Assembly: GCA_032718475.1 (NCBI GenBank)
Contig: JAUCBJ010001741.1
Location: forward strand, 1-34,292
From: Nemertoderma westbladi
Lineage: Eukaryota; Xenacoelomorpha; Nemertodermatida; Nemertodermatidae
DNA: 34,292 bases
Direction of reading: 5' to 3'
Both the position numbers and the translations under genes were made by a program. Below are positions 21,732 to 32,879 of this stretch, in pieces. The notes under the pieces are model-generated. The model saw nothing but the letters and a program-made list of their open reading frames with translations, did no database searches and was not told the origin of the DNA. Position 1 is the first letter of the stretch. The number at the start of each line of letters is the position of its first letter.

Positions 21732-24700
21732 GTAAGAGTCTAATATATTTCAGTTTCTTCGCATGATAATTGTGCTTACTCCACTGGACAGTTTCTTTGC
21801 CGTGATAATTGTGCTTACTCCACTGGACAGTTTCTTTGCCATGATAATTGTGCTTACTCCACTGGACATTTTTTTGCCATGATAATTGTGCTTACTCCAC
21901 TGGACATTTTTTTGCCATGATAATTGTGCTTACTCCACTGGACAGTTTCTTTGCCGTGATAATCGTGCTTACTCCACTGGACATTTTTTTGCCATGATAA
22001 TTCTGCTTACTCCACTGGACATTTTTTTGCCATGATAATTATGCTTACTCCACTGGACAGTTTCTTTGCCGTGATAATTGTGCTTACTCCACTGGACATT
22101 TCTTTGCCGTGATAATTGTGCTTACTACACGGGACAGTTTCTTTGCCATGGTAATTGTGCTTACACCACTGGACAGTTTCTTCGCATGATAACTGTGCTT
22201 AGTCCATTGGACAGTTTTTTTGCCGTGATAATTGTGCTTACTCCACTGGACAGTTTCTTCGCATGATAATTGTGCTTACTCCTCCTCTGGACAGTTTCTT
22301 TGCCGTGATAAAAGTGCTTACTCCACTGGACATTTCTTTGCCGTGATAATTGTGCTTACTACACGGGACAGTTTCTTTGCCATGATAATTGTGCTTACTC
22401 CACTGGACATTTTTTTGCCATGATAATTGCGCTTACTCCAAGGGACAGTTTATTTGCCGTGATAATTGTGCTTACTCCACAGGGGATTTCTTTGCCGTGA
22501 TAATTGTGCTTACTACACGGGACAGTTTCTTTGCCATGATAATTGTGCTTACTCCACTGGACAGTTTCTTTGCCGTGATAATTGTGCTTACTCCACTGGA
22601 CAGTTTCTCCGCATGATAATTTGCTTACTCCACGGGACAGTTTCTTTGCCATGATAATTGTGCTTACTCCACTAGACATTTTTTGCCATGATAATTGTGC
22701 TTATTCCACTGGACAGTTTCTTTGCCGTGATAATTGTGCTTACTCCACTGGACTTTTCTTTGCCGTGATAATTGTGCTTACTACACGGGACAGTTTCTTT
22801 GCCATGATAATTGTGCTTACACCAGTGGACAGTTTCTTCGCATGATAATTGTGCTTACTCCTCTGGACAGTTTCTTTGCCGTGATAATTGTGCTTACTCC
22901 ACTGGACTTTTCTTTGCCGTGATAATTGTGCTTACTACACGGGACAGTTTCTTTGCCATGATAATTGTGCTTACTCCACTGGACAGTTTATTTGCATGAT
23001 AATTGTGCTTACTCCACTGGACAGTTTCTCCGCATGATAATTTGCTTACTCCACGGGACAGTTTCTTTGCCATGATAATTGTGCTTACTCCACTCGACCG
23101 TTTCTTTGCCATGATAATTGTGCTTACTCCACTCGACATTTTTTGCCATGATAATTGTGCTTACTACACGGGACAGTTTCTTTGCCATGGTAATTGTGCT
23201 TACACCACTGGACAGTTTCTTCGCATGATAATTGTGCTTAGTCCATTGGACAGTTTCTTTGCCGTGATAATTGTGCTTACTCAACTGGACAGTTTCTTCG
23301 CATGATAATTGTGTTTACTCCTCCTCTGGACAGTTTCTTTGCCGTGATAAAAGTGCTTACTCCACTGGACATTTCTTTGCCGTGATAATTGTGCTTACTA
23401 CACTTGACAGTTTCTTTGTCATGATAATTGTGCTTACTCCACTGGACATTTTTTGCCATGATAATTGCGCTTACTCCAAGGGACAGTTTATTTGCCGTGA
23501 TAATTTGCTTACTCCACGGGACAGTTTCTTTGCCATGATAATTGTGCTTACTCCACTCGACATTTTTTGCCATGATAATTGCGCTTATTCCACTGGACAG
23601 TTTCTTTGCCGTGATAATTGTGCTTACTCCACTGGACTTTTCTTTGCCGTGATAATTGTGCTTACTACACGGGACAGTTTCTTTGCCATGATAATTGTGC
23701 TTACACCAGTGGACAGTTTCTTCGCATGATAATTGTGCTTACTCCTCTGGACAGTTTCTTTGCCGTGATAATTGTGCTTACTCCACTGGACTTTTCTTTG
23801 CCGTGATAATTGTGCTTACTACACGGGACAGTTTCTTTGCCATGATAATTGTGCTTACACCAGTGGACAGTTTCTTCGCATGATAATTGTGCTTACTCCT
23901 CTGGACAGTTTCTTTGCCGTGATAATTGTGCTTACTCCACTGGACTTTTCTTTGCCGTGATAATTGTGCTTACTCCACTGGACAGTTTCTTTGCCGTGAT
24001 AATTGTGCTTACACCACTGGACAGTTTCTCCGCATGATAATTTGCTTACTCCACGGGACAGTTTCTTTGCCATGATAATTGTGCTTACTCCACTCGACCG
24101 TTTCTTTGCCATGATAATTGTGCTTACTCCACTGGACTTTTCTTTGCCGTGATAATTGTGCTTACTACACGGGACAGTTTCTTTGCCATGATAATTGTGC
24201 TTACACCAGTGGACAGTTTCTTCGCATGATAATTGTGCTTACTCCTCTGGACAGTTTCTTTGCCGTGATAATTGTGCTTACTCCACTGGACTTTTCTTTG
24301 CCGTGATAATTGTGCTTACTCCACTGGACAGTTTCTTTGCCGTGATAATTGTGCTTACTCCACTGGACAGTTTCTCCGCATGATAATTTGCTTACTCCAC
24401 GGGACAGTTTCTTTGCCATGATAATTGTGCTTACTCCACTCGACCGTTTCTTTGCCATGATAATTGTGCTTACTCCACTCGACATTTTTTGCCATGATAA
24501 TTGTGCTTATTCCACTGGACAGTTTCTTTGCCGTGATAATTGTGCTTACTCCACTGGACTTTTCTTTGCCGTGATAATTGTGCTTACTACACGGGACAGT
24601 TTCTTTGCCATGATAATTGTGCTTACACCAGTGGACAGTTTCTTCGCATGATAATTGTGCTTACTCCCCTGGACAGTTTCTTTGCCGTGATAATTGTGCT

Positions 24701-27700
24701 TACTCCACTGGACATTTTTTTGCCATGATAATTGTGCTTACACCAGTGGACAGTTTCTTCGCATGATAATTGTGCTTACTCCACTGGACAGTTTCTTTGC
24801 CATGATAATTGTGCTTACTCCACTCGACATTTTTTGCCATGATAATTGTGCTTATTCCACTGGACAGTTTCTTTGCCGTGATAATTGTGCTTACTCCACT
24901 GGACAGTTTCTTTGCCGTGACAATTGTGCTTACTCCACTGGACAGTTTCTTCGCATGATAATTGTGCTTACTCCACTGGACAGTTTCTTTGCCATGATAA
25001 TTGTGCTTACTCCACTCGACATTTTTTGCCATGATAATTGTGCTTATTCCACGGGACAGTTTCTTTGCCATGATAATTGTGCTTACTCCACTCGACCGTT
25101 TCTTTGCCATGATAATTGTGCTTACTCCACTGGACTTTTCTTTGCCGTGATAATTGTGCTTACTACACGGGACAGTTTCTTTGCCATGATAATTGTGCTT
25201 ACACCAGTGGACAGTTTCTTCGCATGATAATTTGCTTACTCCACGGGACAGTTTCTTTGCCATGATAATTGTGCTTACTCCACTCGACCGTTTCTTTGCC
25301 ATGATAATTGTGCTTACTCCACTCGACATTTTTTGCCATGATAATTGTGCTTATTCCACTGGACAGTTTCTTTGCCGTGATAATTGTGCTTACTCCACTG
25401 GACTTTTCTTTGCCGTGATAATTGTGCTTATTACACGGGACAGTTTCTTTGCCATGATAATTGTGCTTACACCAGTGGACAGTTTCTTCGCATGATAATT
25501 GTGCTTACTCCCCTGGACAGTTTCTTTGCCGTGATAATTGTGCTTACTCCACTGGACATTTTTTTGCCATGATAATTGTGCTTACACCAGTGGACAGTTT
25601 CTTCGCATGATAATTGTGCTTACTCCACTGGACAGTTTCTTTGCCGTGATAATTGTGCTTACTCCACTCGACAGTTTCTTTGACATGATAATTGTGCTTA
25701 CTCCACTGGACATTTTTTTGCCATGATAATTGTGCTTACTCCACTGGACAGTTTCTTTGCATGATAATTCTGCTTACTCCACTGGAATTTCTTAGCCATC
25801 ATGACAATTGTGCTTACTCCATTGGACAGTTTCTTTGCATGATAATTGTGCTTACTCCACTTGACAGTTTCTTTGCCATGATAATTGTGCTTACTCCACT
25901 GTACAGTTTCTTTGCCATGATAATTGTGCTTACTCCACGGGACAGTTTCTTTGCCATGATAATTGTGCTTACTCCACTGGACAGTTTATTTCCCATGATA
26001 ATTTTGCTTACTCCACATGACAACTTCTTTGCCATTGTAATTGTGCTTACTCCACAGGACAACTCCTTTGCCATTGTAATTGTGCTTACTCCACAGGACA
26101 ACTCCTTTGCCATTGTAATTGTGCTTACTCCACAGGACAACTCCTTTGCCATTGTAATTGTGCTTACTCCACACGACAACTCCTTTGCCATTGTAATTGT
26201 GCTTACTCCACAGGACAACTCCTTTGCCATTGTAATTGTGCTTACTCCACAGGACAACTCCTTTGCCATTGTAATTGTGCTTACTCCACAGGACAACTCC
26301 TTTGCCATTGTAATTGTGCTTACTCCACAGGACAACTCCTTTGCCATTGTAATTGTGCTTACTCCACAGGACAACTCCTTTGCCATTGTAATTGTGCTTA
26401 CTCCACAGGACAACTCCTTTGCCATTGTAATTGTGCTTACTCCACAGGACAACTCCTTTGCCATTGTAATTGTGCTTACTCCACAGGACAACTCCTTTGC
26501 CATTGTAATTGTGCTTACTCCACAGGACAACTCCTTTGCCATTGTAATTGTGCTTACTCCACAGGACAACTCCTTTGCCATTGTAATTGTGCTTACTCCA
26601 CAGGACAACTCCTTTGCCATTGTAATTGTGCTTACTCCACAGGACAACTCCTTTGCCATTGTAATTGTGCTTACTCCACAGGACAACTCCTTTGCCATTG
26701 TAATTGTGCTTACTCCACAGGACAACTCCTTTGCCATTGTAATTGTGCTTACTCCACAGGACAACTCCTTTGCCATTGTAATTGTGCTTACTCCACAGGA
26801 CAACTTCTTTGCCATTGTAATTGTGCTTACTCCACTCGACAGTGTCTTGCCTTGATAATTAATTGTGCTACAGTTAATACAGATAATAGTCCTAGAGTAA
26901 GTTATTAATAGATTCCGTTTGTTTGTCGGTCCACATACAAATTGTACATGGTTGCTGTTTATATTGCCACAGGCCAGATTCCTTTCCATTTTGGTTTGTG
27001 TTTGTATTTCCACAGGTCATTTTGCTTTCCATAATAGTTCAGTAATTTTCCACAGGCCAGATGCTCGGCTTGCCATTAGAATTCCTATCATGGCCCAGTA
27101 AAGGTGGCGGTGGAGTCCTGCAGGGGAGCGCTAGTGATTGTGTCCTTGTTAGCATGCTAACAGCTCGGAGGTTAGCTCTAAATCGACTTCAAAACGCCTA
27201 TCCGGACCAAACCGCAGGTCAACTGTTATCGAAACTCGTTGGGTACTGCTCAATACAGGTAGGTATTCTACACATTATGGGCAGTCTGTTACTGTTTAAT
27301 ACAGGTAGGGATGGGATGGGTCGAATTTGTTGGTGGTCATTAAGTCGGAATGGAATGATCCAGAAAATTTTTTTTCACCGACAGATCATATTATTATATT
27401 TTTGGTTATTATTATTATAATAACTTTATATTTGTTATCGCTTTTTTTAGGCACATTCTTGTTTCGAAAAAGGTGCTAATATCAGCATGGTTACGTTGCG
27501 CCACCTAGCTACCGATTCAGAGCACAGTCTCCGTGGAGACGTTCTGGAACGCGCCATTCTAGAGGACCTCCGAGAAGGGCTGTTTCCTTTCTACGTAGGC
27601 GCTACACTGGGCACTACCACCATATGTAGCTTCGACAATCTCTGGGAGATTGGCTCCGTGACTCAGCTGTATGGTCTGTGGTTGCACGTGGACGGAGCCT

Positions 27701-30700
27701 ATGCAGCATCAGCCTTCATATGTCCCGAATACAGAAGTCACTTAAAGGGAATCGAGGTTATTATCATTTACTAGCACATTCAAGAGCTCTAAACTTCAAA
27801 TCTGCGTATTAATATTGGAAACAACTTCAGTCCTGAAAAACTGAATATATATATAGAATAACTAAAAACAGTCACAAAAAGTTCTTCTCTCTAAAGTGTA
27901 TCAATTACTTTTTATGACCCTAACACTAACCCTATACAAATAGTCAATTAGTCAATTATGTACAAATGACAGAAAAATTCTCAAAATTTGCCTTTGTTTA
28001 AATTTCGCGATGGAATTTGTAAGAAAAAATTGCAATCTATATTCTGGAAATGTCGGTAGATAATAAGTAGCGTTATTTGTTTATGTAATTCCTCAGAATG
28101 TTCATTCGTTCAATATGAATCCTAACAAGTGGATGTTGGTGAACTTCGATTGTAGTTGTTTGTGGGTCAGGGAAGTTAATCAACTCACGGAAACCTTCAC
28201 TATCGACCCCATCTACCTTCGTCATAAGAACTCACACGTTGCTATGGACTACAGACATTGGGGCATACCTCTTAGTCGGCGGTTTCGTAGTCTGAAATTA
28301 TGGTTTGTTATCCGTTGCTATGGTATCGAAGGGCTCCAGAATTATATTCGTAAGGTTAGAATTTAGATATTAATTATGTAATTTATACTTCTTATTCACC
28401 AAAAAAATCTAGAAAATTATTCTGAGGAATATATGTTTATTCATTGAAATTCTACATAAATAACGCAAGCCAAACAAGAGGAACAGTAGGGACATTTAAT
28501 ATAATGATATACACCCCCATTCGGGGTAATTGAAAATTATATGTTTATATATAAATTAATAAAATATTAATATTAAAAAGTTTTGTTAACGAGCGAGTTC
28601 AGCGAGCGAGGCACTATTGGGACAAGCGAGAACGTGAAATCTGTCGGCTCATGAGAGCCCGCAGAAAGTACAGTTACAATCTCGTGAGAGTTCGTGAAAC
28701 GGTCGGCTATTCAGGCAGATCTTGTGGTGGAACCATAGAGCCGTTGTGCGAGTTATAATATGTCGATGTTTCTGCCCAGGCATTTTCCATCTGTAGTAAA
28801 AGCCAGTTTGTTTATATAATTTTATTGTCGTTCCTTATTTTTGAATGGAAAATTTTTAAACCAGTTTCAATAGTTATTGATAGGAGGGAAAAAATTATAC
28901 AATTCCACTGCAAGGAAATTTCATAATTTCCTTTAATGTTAGGGAATAAATTTTACATATTAAAATTGTAAAATGCTTCCTACTGTCCCGTTTATCTTTG
29001 CTATATGTTAACAATGGATGTAAACCAACTGAAAAGTAAAATTGTTCACTTTTTTGTGATATTAGCAAGATAATGTAGAATGAAAGTTGGATGAATTGCG
29101 AAGTAGTTTTGGGTCCCCCCACTTCTTCGCTAGATTTACTGGACTATCGGCACTCCTTTAGCATAGAGATAGAGCTGCTCGAATCGCTGTTGGTCCGTCC
29201 GTCTGTATGTTTCACTCAATGTCAAAACTCCATATCTAAGCAACGACTTATTCAATTTCAATAAAATTTTCTATAGTTGTATTAAATAAAACGATAGAAC
29301 CCGAATCGTATCAGATAGAAGAACCTCAGCAAAGCAGATTAGAGTTGACCGGCGTGTTTCAAGTGTTTCAGGCTTCCATGTGGGGCATTACCGGTAATAA
29401 TACTGTATGCTAAGGTCATATAGGGGGGAACTGTAACCTGTTATATTGACTTTCGTTTATTGTTTTATTTAGAATAATGCGCCTCAGTAACCTGCTCCTT
29501 TCCCCTAATTTATAATTTAACATTGTGACTATACGCCAAGTCCCCCTCCCCCCCTCTCCCTCATGTCTCGCTAAGGTTCGCTGGATTTGTTTCCCCGAAA
29601 TGATTTATCATATTTGTTCAGTGCAAACAATTTGTTATTAATTTTTATTTCATTATTTTATCCTGTTTTTATATTTTTCTAGCATATTTCTCTTGCCAAA
29701 CTGTTTGAGAGTTTTGTTCGATCGGACTCGAGATTCGAAGTTCACGGAAATGTTCGTACTGGTCTAGTTTGTTTCAGATTAAAGGTAAGTCACTCACATT
29801 ATTGTGGTTGAAAGTTTGGTGGTACTGCAGGGTTGGTTACATAATAGTTTAAATAGAAGTTCGATTTCGCATCAAGTTAAAGGATCGTTGTTGCTACCAG
29901 TTCTTCTTGGGATGATTTATTTTAAGTTTTCCAACTTTTCTTAATGAATTTTCAGTCGTAATAAAACGTGTAAAAAATTAACTACGTATTCCTAACTCCA
30001 CAACACCTGGACTCCTGAAAACGGTCATTAAATATAATAATTACAACAATTTCTTATTTATTTCCTCCAAAATATAAAATAAAAGTATTGCACAATACAT
30101 CTACAAAATTGATTGCTAGGTTCATTGGTGTGAGCTTCCGCTATAGCATAGCTCACCCCTGCATCTGGAGAGTTCTATAATGTTTAAATCTAATTATACA
30201 GATAGGTGGGTGCGTGAAGAATACCAGACTTTCTGCCGTTATATTTCACCCTGCAGTTACCCCCATGTGAAGAATACCAGGTTTTCACCAAAAACACATG
30301 TTACAGAAGGGCTGAATCTAACCAAAACAATAAATTTATCATTATTGTCAAAACGAAGTTGGTGAGAAAACAGGCGGAAATGAATTCAGAGCCTTTAAAA
30401 ACTATAAACGCTGCGGAAATAACCTAACCAGTTAAATTATAAGATTGCGACAACTTAGAGTTATTTTATAGTTATACTGTAAACGCCACAACATTTATTT
30501 TCATCTTTTTAAGGGTCCGAATAAACTTACTGAGACTTTACTGGACCTGATTAACGACACGGGGGAGCTGCATATGGTCCCGGGTTCCGTTAAGGGTCGT
30601 TACATCATACGATTCTGCGTCTGCAGTGAGCGAGCCAACAAGTCTCACATGTACTCCGCCTGGGATATAATAACGGACGCCGCCACCGCTGTGATGGAGG

Positions 30701-30738
30701 ACAAAGCCCTCGAAGAAGTCCTTATTGTCGATAGACAT
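21365..30738 (+). CDS. Tdc: Tyrosine decarboxylase-like group II PLP decarboxylase, six exons
   Basis: The spliced exons 21365-21731, 27056-27258, 27451-27756, 28097-28354, 29683-29784 and 30514-30738 give about 487 residues, covering the whole aromatic amino-acid decarboxylase fold. Catalytic positions keep human DDC numbering: H192 (AHS), T246 (ATLGTT), D271 (HVD), PLP lysine K303 (NPNKW) and loop Y332 (DPIYLRH). H192 together with Y332 favours decarboxylation over aldehyde synthesis. The family is certain. The Tdc subtype is inferred from [42 protein letters not shown] and YSAWDIITD; histidine decarboxylase is the main alternative. Expected role: cytosolic tyrosine to tyramine, the first step to octopamine. 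The start was chosen because [17 protein letters not shown] aligns with family N-termini. Differences from the usual motif are CF after AHS and G272. Known insect Tdc proteins extend further at the C-terminus, so later exons may lie outside the window. Confidence 0.85.
21750..26858 (+). repeat. 38/39-bp minisatellite filling intron 1, about 130 units
   Basis: The unit runs TGATAATTGTGCTTACTC, CACTGGACAGTTTCTTTGCC, A (39 bp). Variants are 36-42 bp long, such as TTCTTCGCATGAT and GACATTTTTTTGCC. The array begins about 20 bp inside intron 1 and takes up about 5.1 of its 5.3 kb. Larger periods are visible: 77-bp pairs, and blocks repeated at offsets of about 500, 844 and 1346 bp in 23.0-25.6 kb. 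Long open frames on both strands come from the 13-codon unit length and are not genes. Confidence 0.97.
26031..26830 (+). repeat. Homogenised 39-bp sub-block, about 21 near-identical units
   Basis: From 26032 to 26812 the unit CCATTGTAATTGTGCTTA, CTCCACAGGACAACTCCTTT, G repeats every 39 bases with almost no change; one unit near 26170 has CACACGAC. It differs from the rest of the array by TTGTAATTG in place of TGATAATTG and CACAGGAC in place of CACTGGAC. Its uniformity suggests a recent expansion. Confidence 0.9.
27056..27258 (+). CDS. Tdc: Tdc-like exon 2 (residues 123-190)
   Basis: The acceptor is TTTTCCACAG/GCCAG. Encodes [10 protein letters not shown] then [13 protein letters not shown], the PLP-phosphate region, and ends LVGYCSIQ at CAG/GTAGGT, phase 0. 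Upstream acceptor-like sites at 26972 and 27015 would shift the frame (83 and 40 extra bases), so this acceptor is the only one that fits. Confidence 0.9.
27259..27450 (+). other. Intron 2, with a duplicated donor-like segment
   Basis: The segment around the true donor (TACTGCTCAATACAGGTAGG, 27244-27263) is echoed 46 bp downstream (TACTGTTTAATACAGGTAGG, 27290-27309). The second GT would add 46 bases and shift the frame. The intron ends in a T-rich acceptor. Confidence 0.7.
27451..27756 (+). CDS. Tdc: Tdc-like exon 3 (residues 191-292)
   Basis: The acceptor is CTTTTTTTAG/GCACAT. Begins AHSCFEKG with stacking H192, contains [14 protein letters not shown] and [18 protein letters not shown] with D271, and ends KGIE. 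The donor GAG/GTTATT is weak for positions +3 to +6, but phase 0 joins GIE to NVHSFN as in the family. Confidence 0.9.
27757..28096 (+). other. Intron 3, nothing recognised
   Basis: 340 bp of AT-rich DNA. No conserved frame, repeat or motif was seen beyond the splice sites. Confidence 0.7.
28097..28354 (+). CDS. Tdc: Tdc-like exon 4 (residues 293-378), PLP lysine
   Basis: The acceptor is AATTCCTCAG/AATGTT. NPNKW carries the Schiff-base lysine K303; DDCs have His at 302 and this has Asn. IDPIYLRH holds loop Tyr332. IPLSRRFR has Ser352 where human DDC has Gly354 and HDC has Ser354. Ends YIRK at AAG/GTTAGA. Confidence 0.9.
28355..29682 (+). other. Intron 4 with a GC-rich insert and a probable repeat fragment
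   Basis: Mostly AT-rich. Bases 28588-28755 form a GC-rich island with a 56-codon open frame rich in Arg ([17 protein letters not shown] at its start, stop at 28756-28758). It has no place in the decarboxylase alignment and may be a transposon fragment or an unrelated exon. Bases 29110-29350 (TTGGTCCGTCCGTCTGT, then CAAAACTCCATATCTAAGC) look like dispersed repeat DNA, judged by style only. Confidence 0.5.
29683..29784 (+). CDS. Tdc: Tdc-like exon 5 (residues 379-412)
   Basis: The acceptor is TATTTTTCTAG/CATATT. Encodes [20 protein letters not shown] then GLVCFRLK, the C-terminal domain strand. The donor AAG/GTAAGT is consensus and both ends are phase 0. Confidence 0.9.
29785..30513 (+). other. 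Intron 5, with a short hairpin
   Basis: AT-rich. It contains a near-perfect inverted repeat GGTGTGAGCT (30127-30136) and AGCTCACCCC (30150-30159) with a 13-base spacer, and a duplicated GTGAAGAATACCAG (about 30214 and 30268). No coding evidence was seen. Confidence 0.6.
30514..30738 (+). CDS. Tdc: Tdc-like exon 6 (residues 413-487), last exon seen
   Basis: The acceptor is CTTTTTAAG/GGTCCG. Encodes [31 protein letters not shown] and [11 protein letters not shown], closing the fold. The 3' limit is set at CAT/GTTAGA; this is tentative, because the frame stays open through the adjoining AT tract to a TGA at 30979-30981. Confidence 0.8.
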
Positions 30739-30747
30739 GTTAGAGTT

Positions 30748-30960
30748 TATTTTATTTTATATTACTTTATATTTTATTATATATTACTTTATATTTTTTT
30801 ATATATTACTTTATATTATTTGATTATATTACTTTATATTATTTTATTATATATTACTTTATATTTTTTTATATATTACTTTATATTTTTTTATATATTA
30901 CCTCATATTTTATATATTTATCATTTATATTTCATATTTAATTTTATTATAATATATTAC
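30748..30960 (+). repeat. AT-rich imperfect microsatellite after exon 6
   Basis: Irregular repeats of TATATTACTTTATATTTT. On the plus strand it is open in the exon-6 frame, giving only Ile/Tyr/Phe/Leu-type residues. Confidence 0.85.
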
Positions 30961-30996
30961 TTCATTGAAGTAGAAGCTTGATTGAATAATTTGAAT

Positions 30997-31002
30997 AATA
31001 AA
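30997..31002 (+). terminator. Candidate poly(A) signal AATAAA
   Basis: AATAAA lies 16 bases after the TGA (30979-30981) that would end the gene if exon 6 were read through. In AT-rich DNA such a hexamer is common, so support is weak. Confidence 0.3.
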
Positions 31003-32877
31003 TGTATTTTATTTATTAATCAAGCACGTTAAGTAAAATCCTTATCGGTAGGTATGTCAGTGCCAAAGTATGTAAAAAACTAAAAAGCAACAAGACCTAG
31101 ATGTTGCATGCAATCAGTGATCAGCTGTCGGCAGCCAGCTGATCGGTAGGTTTCGCCCCGCACCTGAAGGCATTCTCAGGAGGCCAAGCCGAGAAGTGTA
31201 GAGAGAGATTTTGTTAGCGCATTTGATAAAATATGTTCTTTCACTCTCAATTTTCCTATATTGTGACTTCTTTCTGTTACTTAATAAACCATGCAAATTT
31301 CATTTAAATTTAAATTTCATTTCATTTAGTTCGGTACGGTATTTGATTATCTATTGTATTTAACAGAGATATGATACCGGGAGGGTGTGGCAACACAGTA
31401 CAAGTAAATGACTGACTAATTAATTCTGTAAGGACTCAAGTCTGGCAACTGTGTTTCCCTTTAGAGGAAACGTATTGTAACAAGTCTTTTGGTCTAATTA
31501 TATTGATATCGCTACAGTATTCAATTTGTGACAACTCTCAATCGTGATGTAATTAATAATAAGAGCTTTGCTTATATTAATGGTCTGAAATATCGCCATA
31601 TATTAATTATTTAGTAAAAGTCAGAGATATGACAGCACACAAATCTGATACAATTGTCCAGATTATCACTGATACTTAATTACAGCAACCCACCTGTTGT
31701 GGCGCGTGTAAAACTTTCTTGATTCTGTAATATCGGCGATATATTAAGCAAATAATAATGACAAATTGAATTTACCAGTAGAATATCCAATATAACGATA
31801 AATAATTATAATTCAATTATTAACTCTTTAAGTTTAGACCTTAGGCCTGTAATAACCACCAGTCAATTAAACTTGACCGGGGATCAGTGCCTCTGCATGG
31901 GCAATACGACTTCTTCTGTCCAACAATAACAAAAAGAGTGAATCAACCACAGAACTAATCGTACTTATATATCAGCTTATCAGTAAGGAGCATAGCCAAT
32001 AAGGTGGATCCTTATACAGGCCGTATACAAGCTGGATATGCAGATAATGGCACTAGATGGCGTCAAAACCCTCAACAAAGAATTATCCAACAGAAATAGC
32101 CAATATTATATCGTAACCGACTTTATCAATATAAAATGGTGTTTTGAGCTTAAAATTAGTAAAATAAGTAATCTAAAAGGCTAAGTTCACACGTGCAGCA
32201 ACAGATTGATTTCCAAAGGGGGACGGGGGTAATTATGTCCAATGAAATGTTTAGAATGCACACAGCCCCGCTGAAAATTATGTTGCAAGGGTTTTCCGGT
32301 TCGGGGATTTCATTTCTAAAGTTAGTTTACTCATTTGACAGAGTCATATCTGTCTGTCATTGCTGTCTGTCTGTCCAGTCACAATATAACCGAAGGCTGA
32401 ACAGACAAACAAACAATGTGGATGACATCAAAAACGAAAACTGACATTAGAAATGAAATCAACAACCATGAAAACCCCCATGACAAAAATTCCTACTACT
32501 TTGACAAACAGATCGTTGGACAGACAGAAAAACCGACAGACAGACATAGAAACAGTACAGTTTTCGTCAAAAGTGAAAACTGAAATTTGGGATAAATCAG
32601 TGACCAGGAAAACTCCGATAACATAACTTTTATCTAGTTGGAATGCTTTCCTTAAAGAATGTTTTTGTTATATTGTCACGGACAAACCGTCAAAAACACA
32701 ATCCCAGGAAGACAGTTTTCACAGACTTTAACACAGAGTAAGGTTAACTAACATCATCACTAATAACTTTTGAACTTCATTAGCTATTAACAAACGGTTT
32801 GAAGTTTTGAAATCCTCATAAAAATCTGCACCAGGGGGATTGGAAATGAAAATCGATTTTTTTGTACTGAATTAGTC

Positions 32878-32879
<2 letters not shown>
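31003..32879. other. AT-rich DNA 3' of exon 6, no gene seen
   Basis: This may be intron or 3' flank of the decarboxylase gene. Seen: the palindrome at 31119-31144; two similar stretches near 31588 and 31728 (AATATCGCCATATATTAA-like and AATATCGGCGATATATTAA-like); and GTCTGTCTGTCCA near 32368 with its rough complement near 32517. I searched by eye for a further Tdc C-terminal exon and found none. Confidence 0.5.
31119..31144. repeat. Perfect 9-bp inverted repeat with E-box cores
   Basis: GATCAGCTG (31119-31127) and CAGCTGATC (31136-31144) flank an 8-base GC-rich spacer. Each arm holds CAGCTG. It could be a hairpin or a paired bHLH site; there is no further support. Confidence 0.7.

Noticed and set aside
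25692-27013. 387-codon plus-strand and 399-codon minus-strand ORFs in intron 1
   Set aside because: Both are read-outs of the 39-bp unit (13 residues per unit). They lie inside an intron defined by the decarboxylase exons.
32340-32580. Inverted GTCTGTCTGTCC / GGACAGACAGAC segments as a structured RNA or mobile element
   Set aside because: Short, low-complexity matches 140 bp apart. Likely simple-sequence coincidence.
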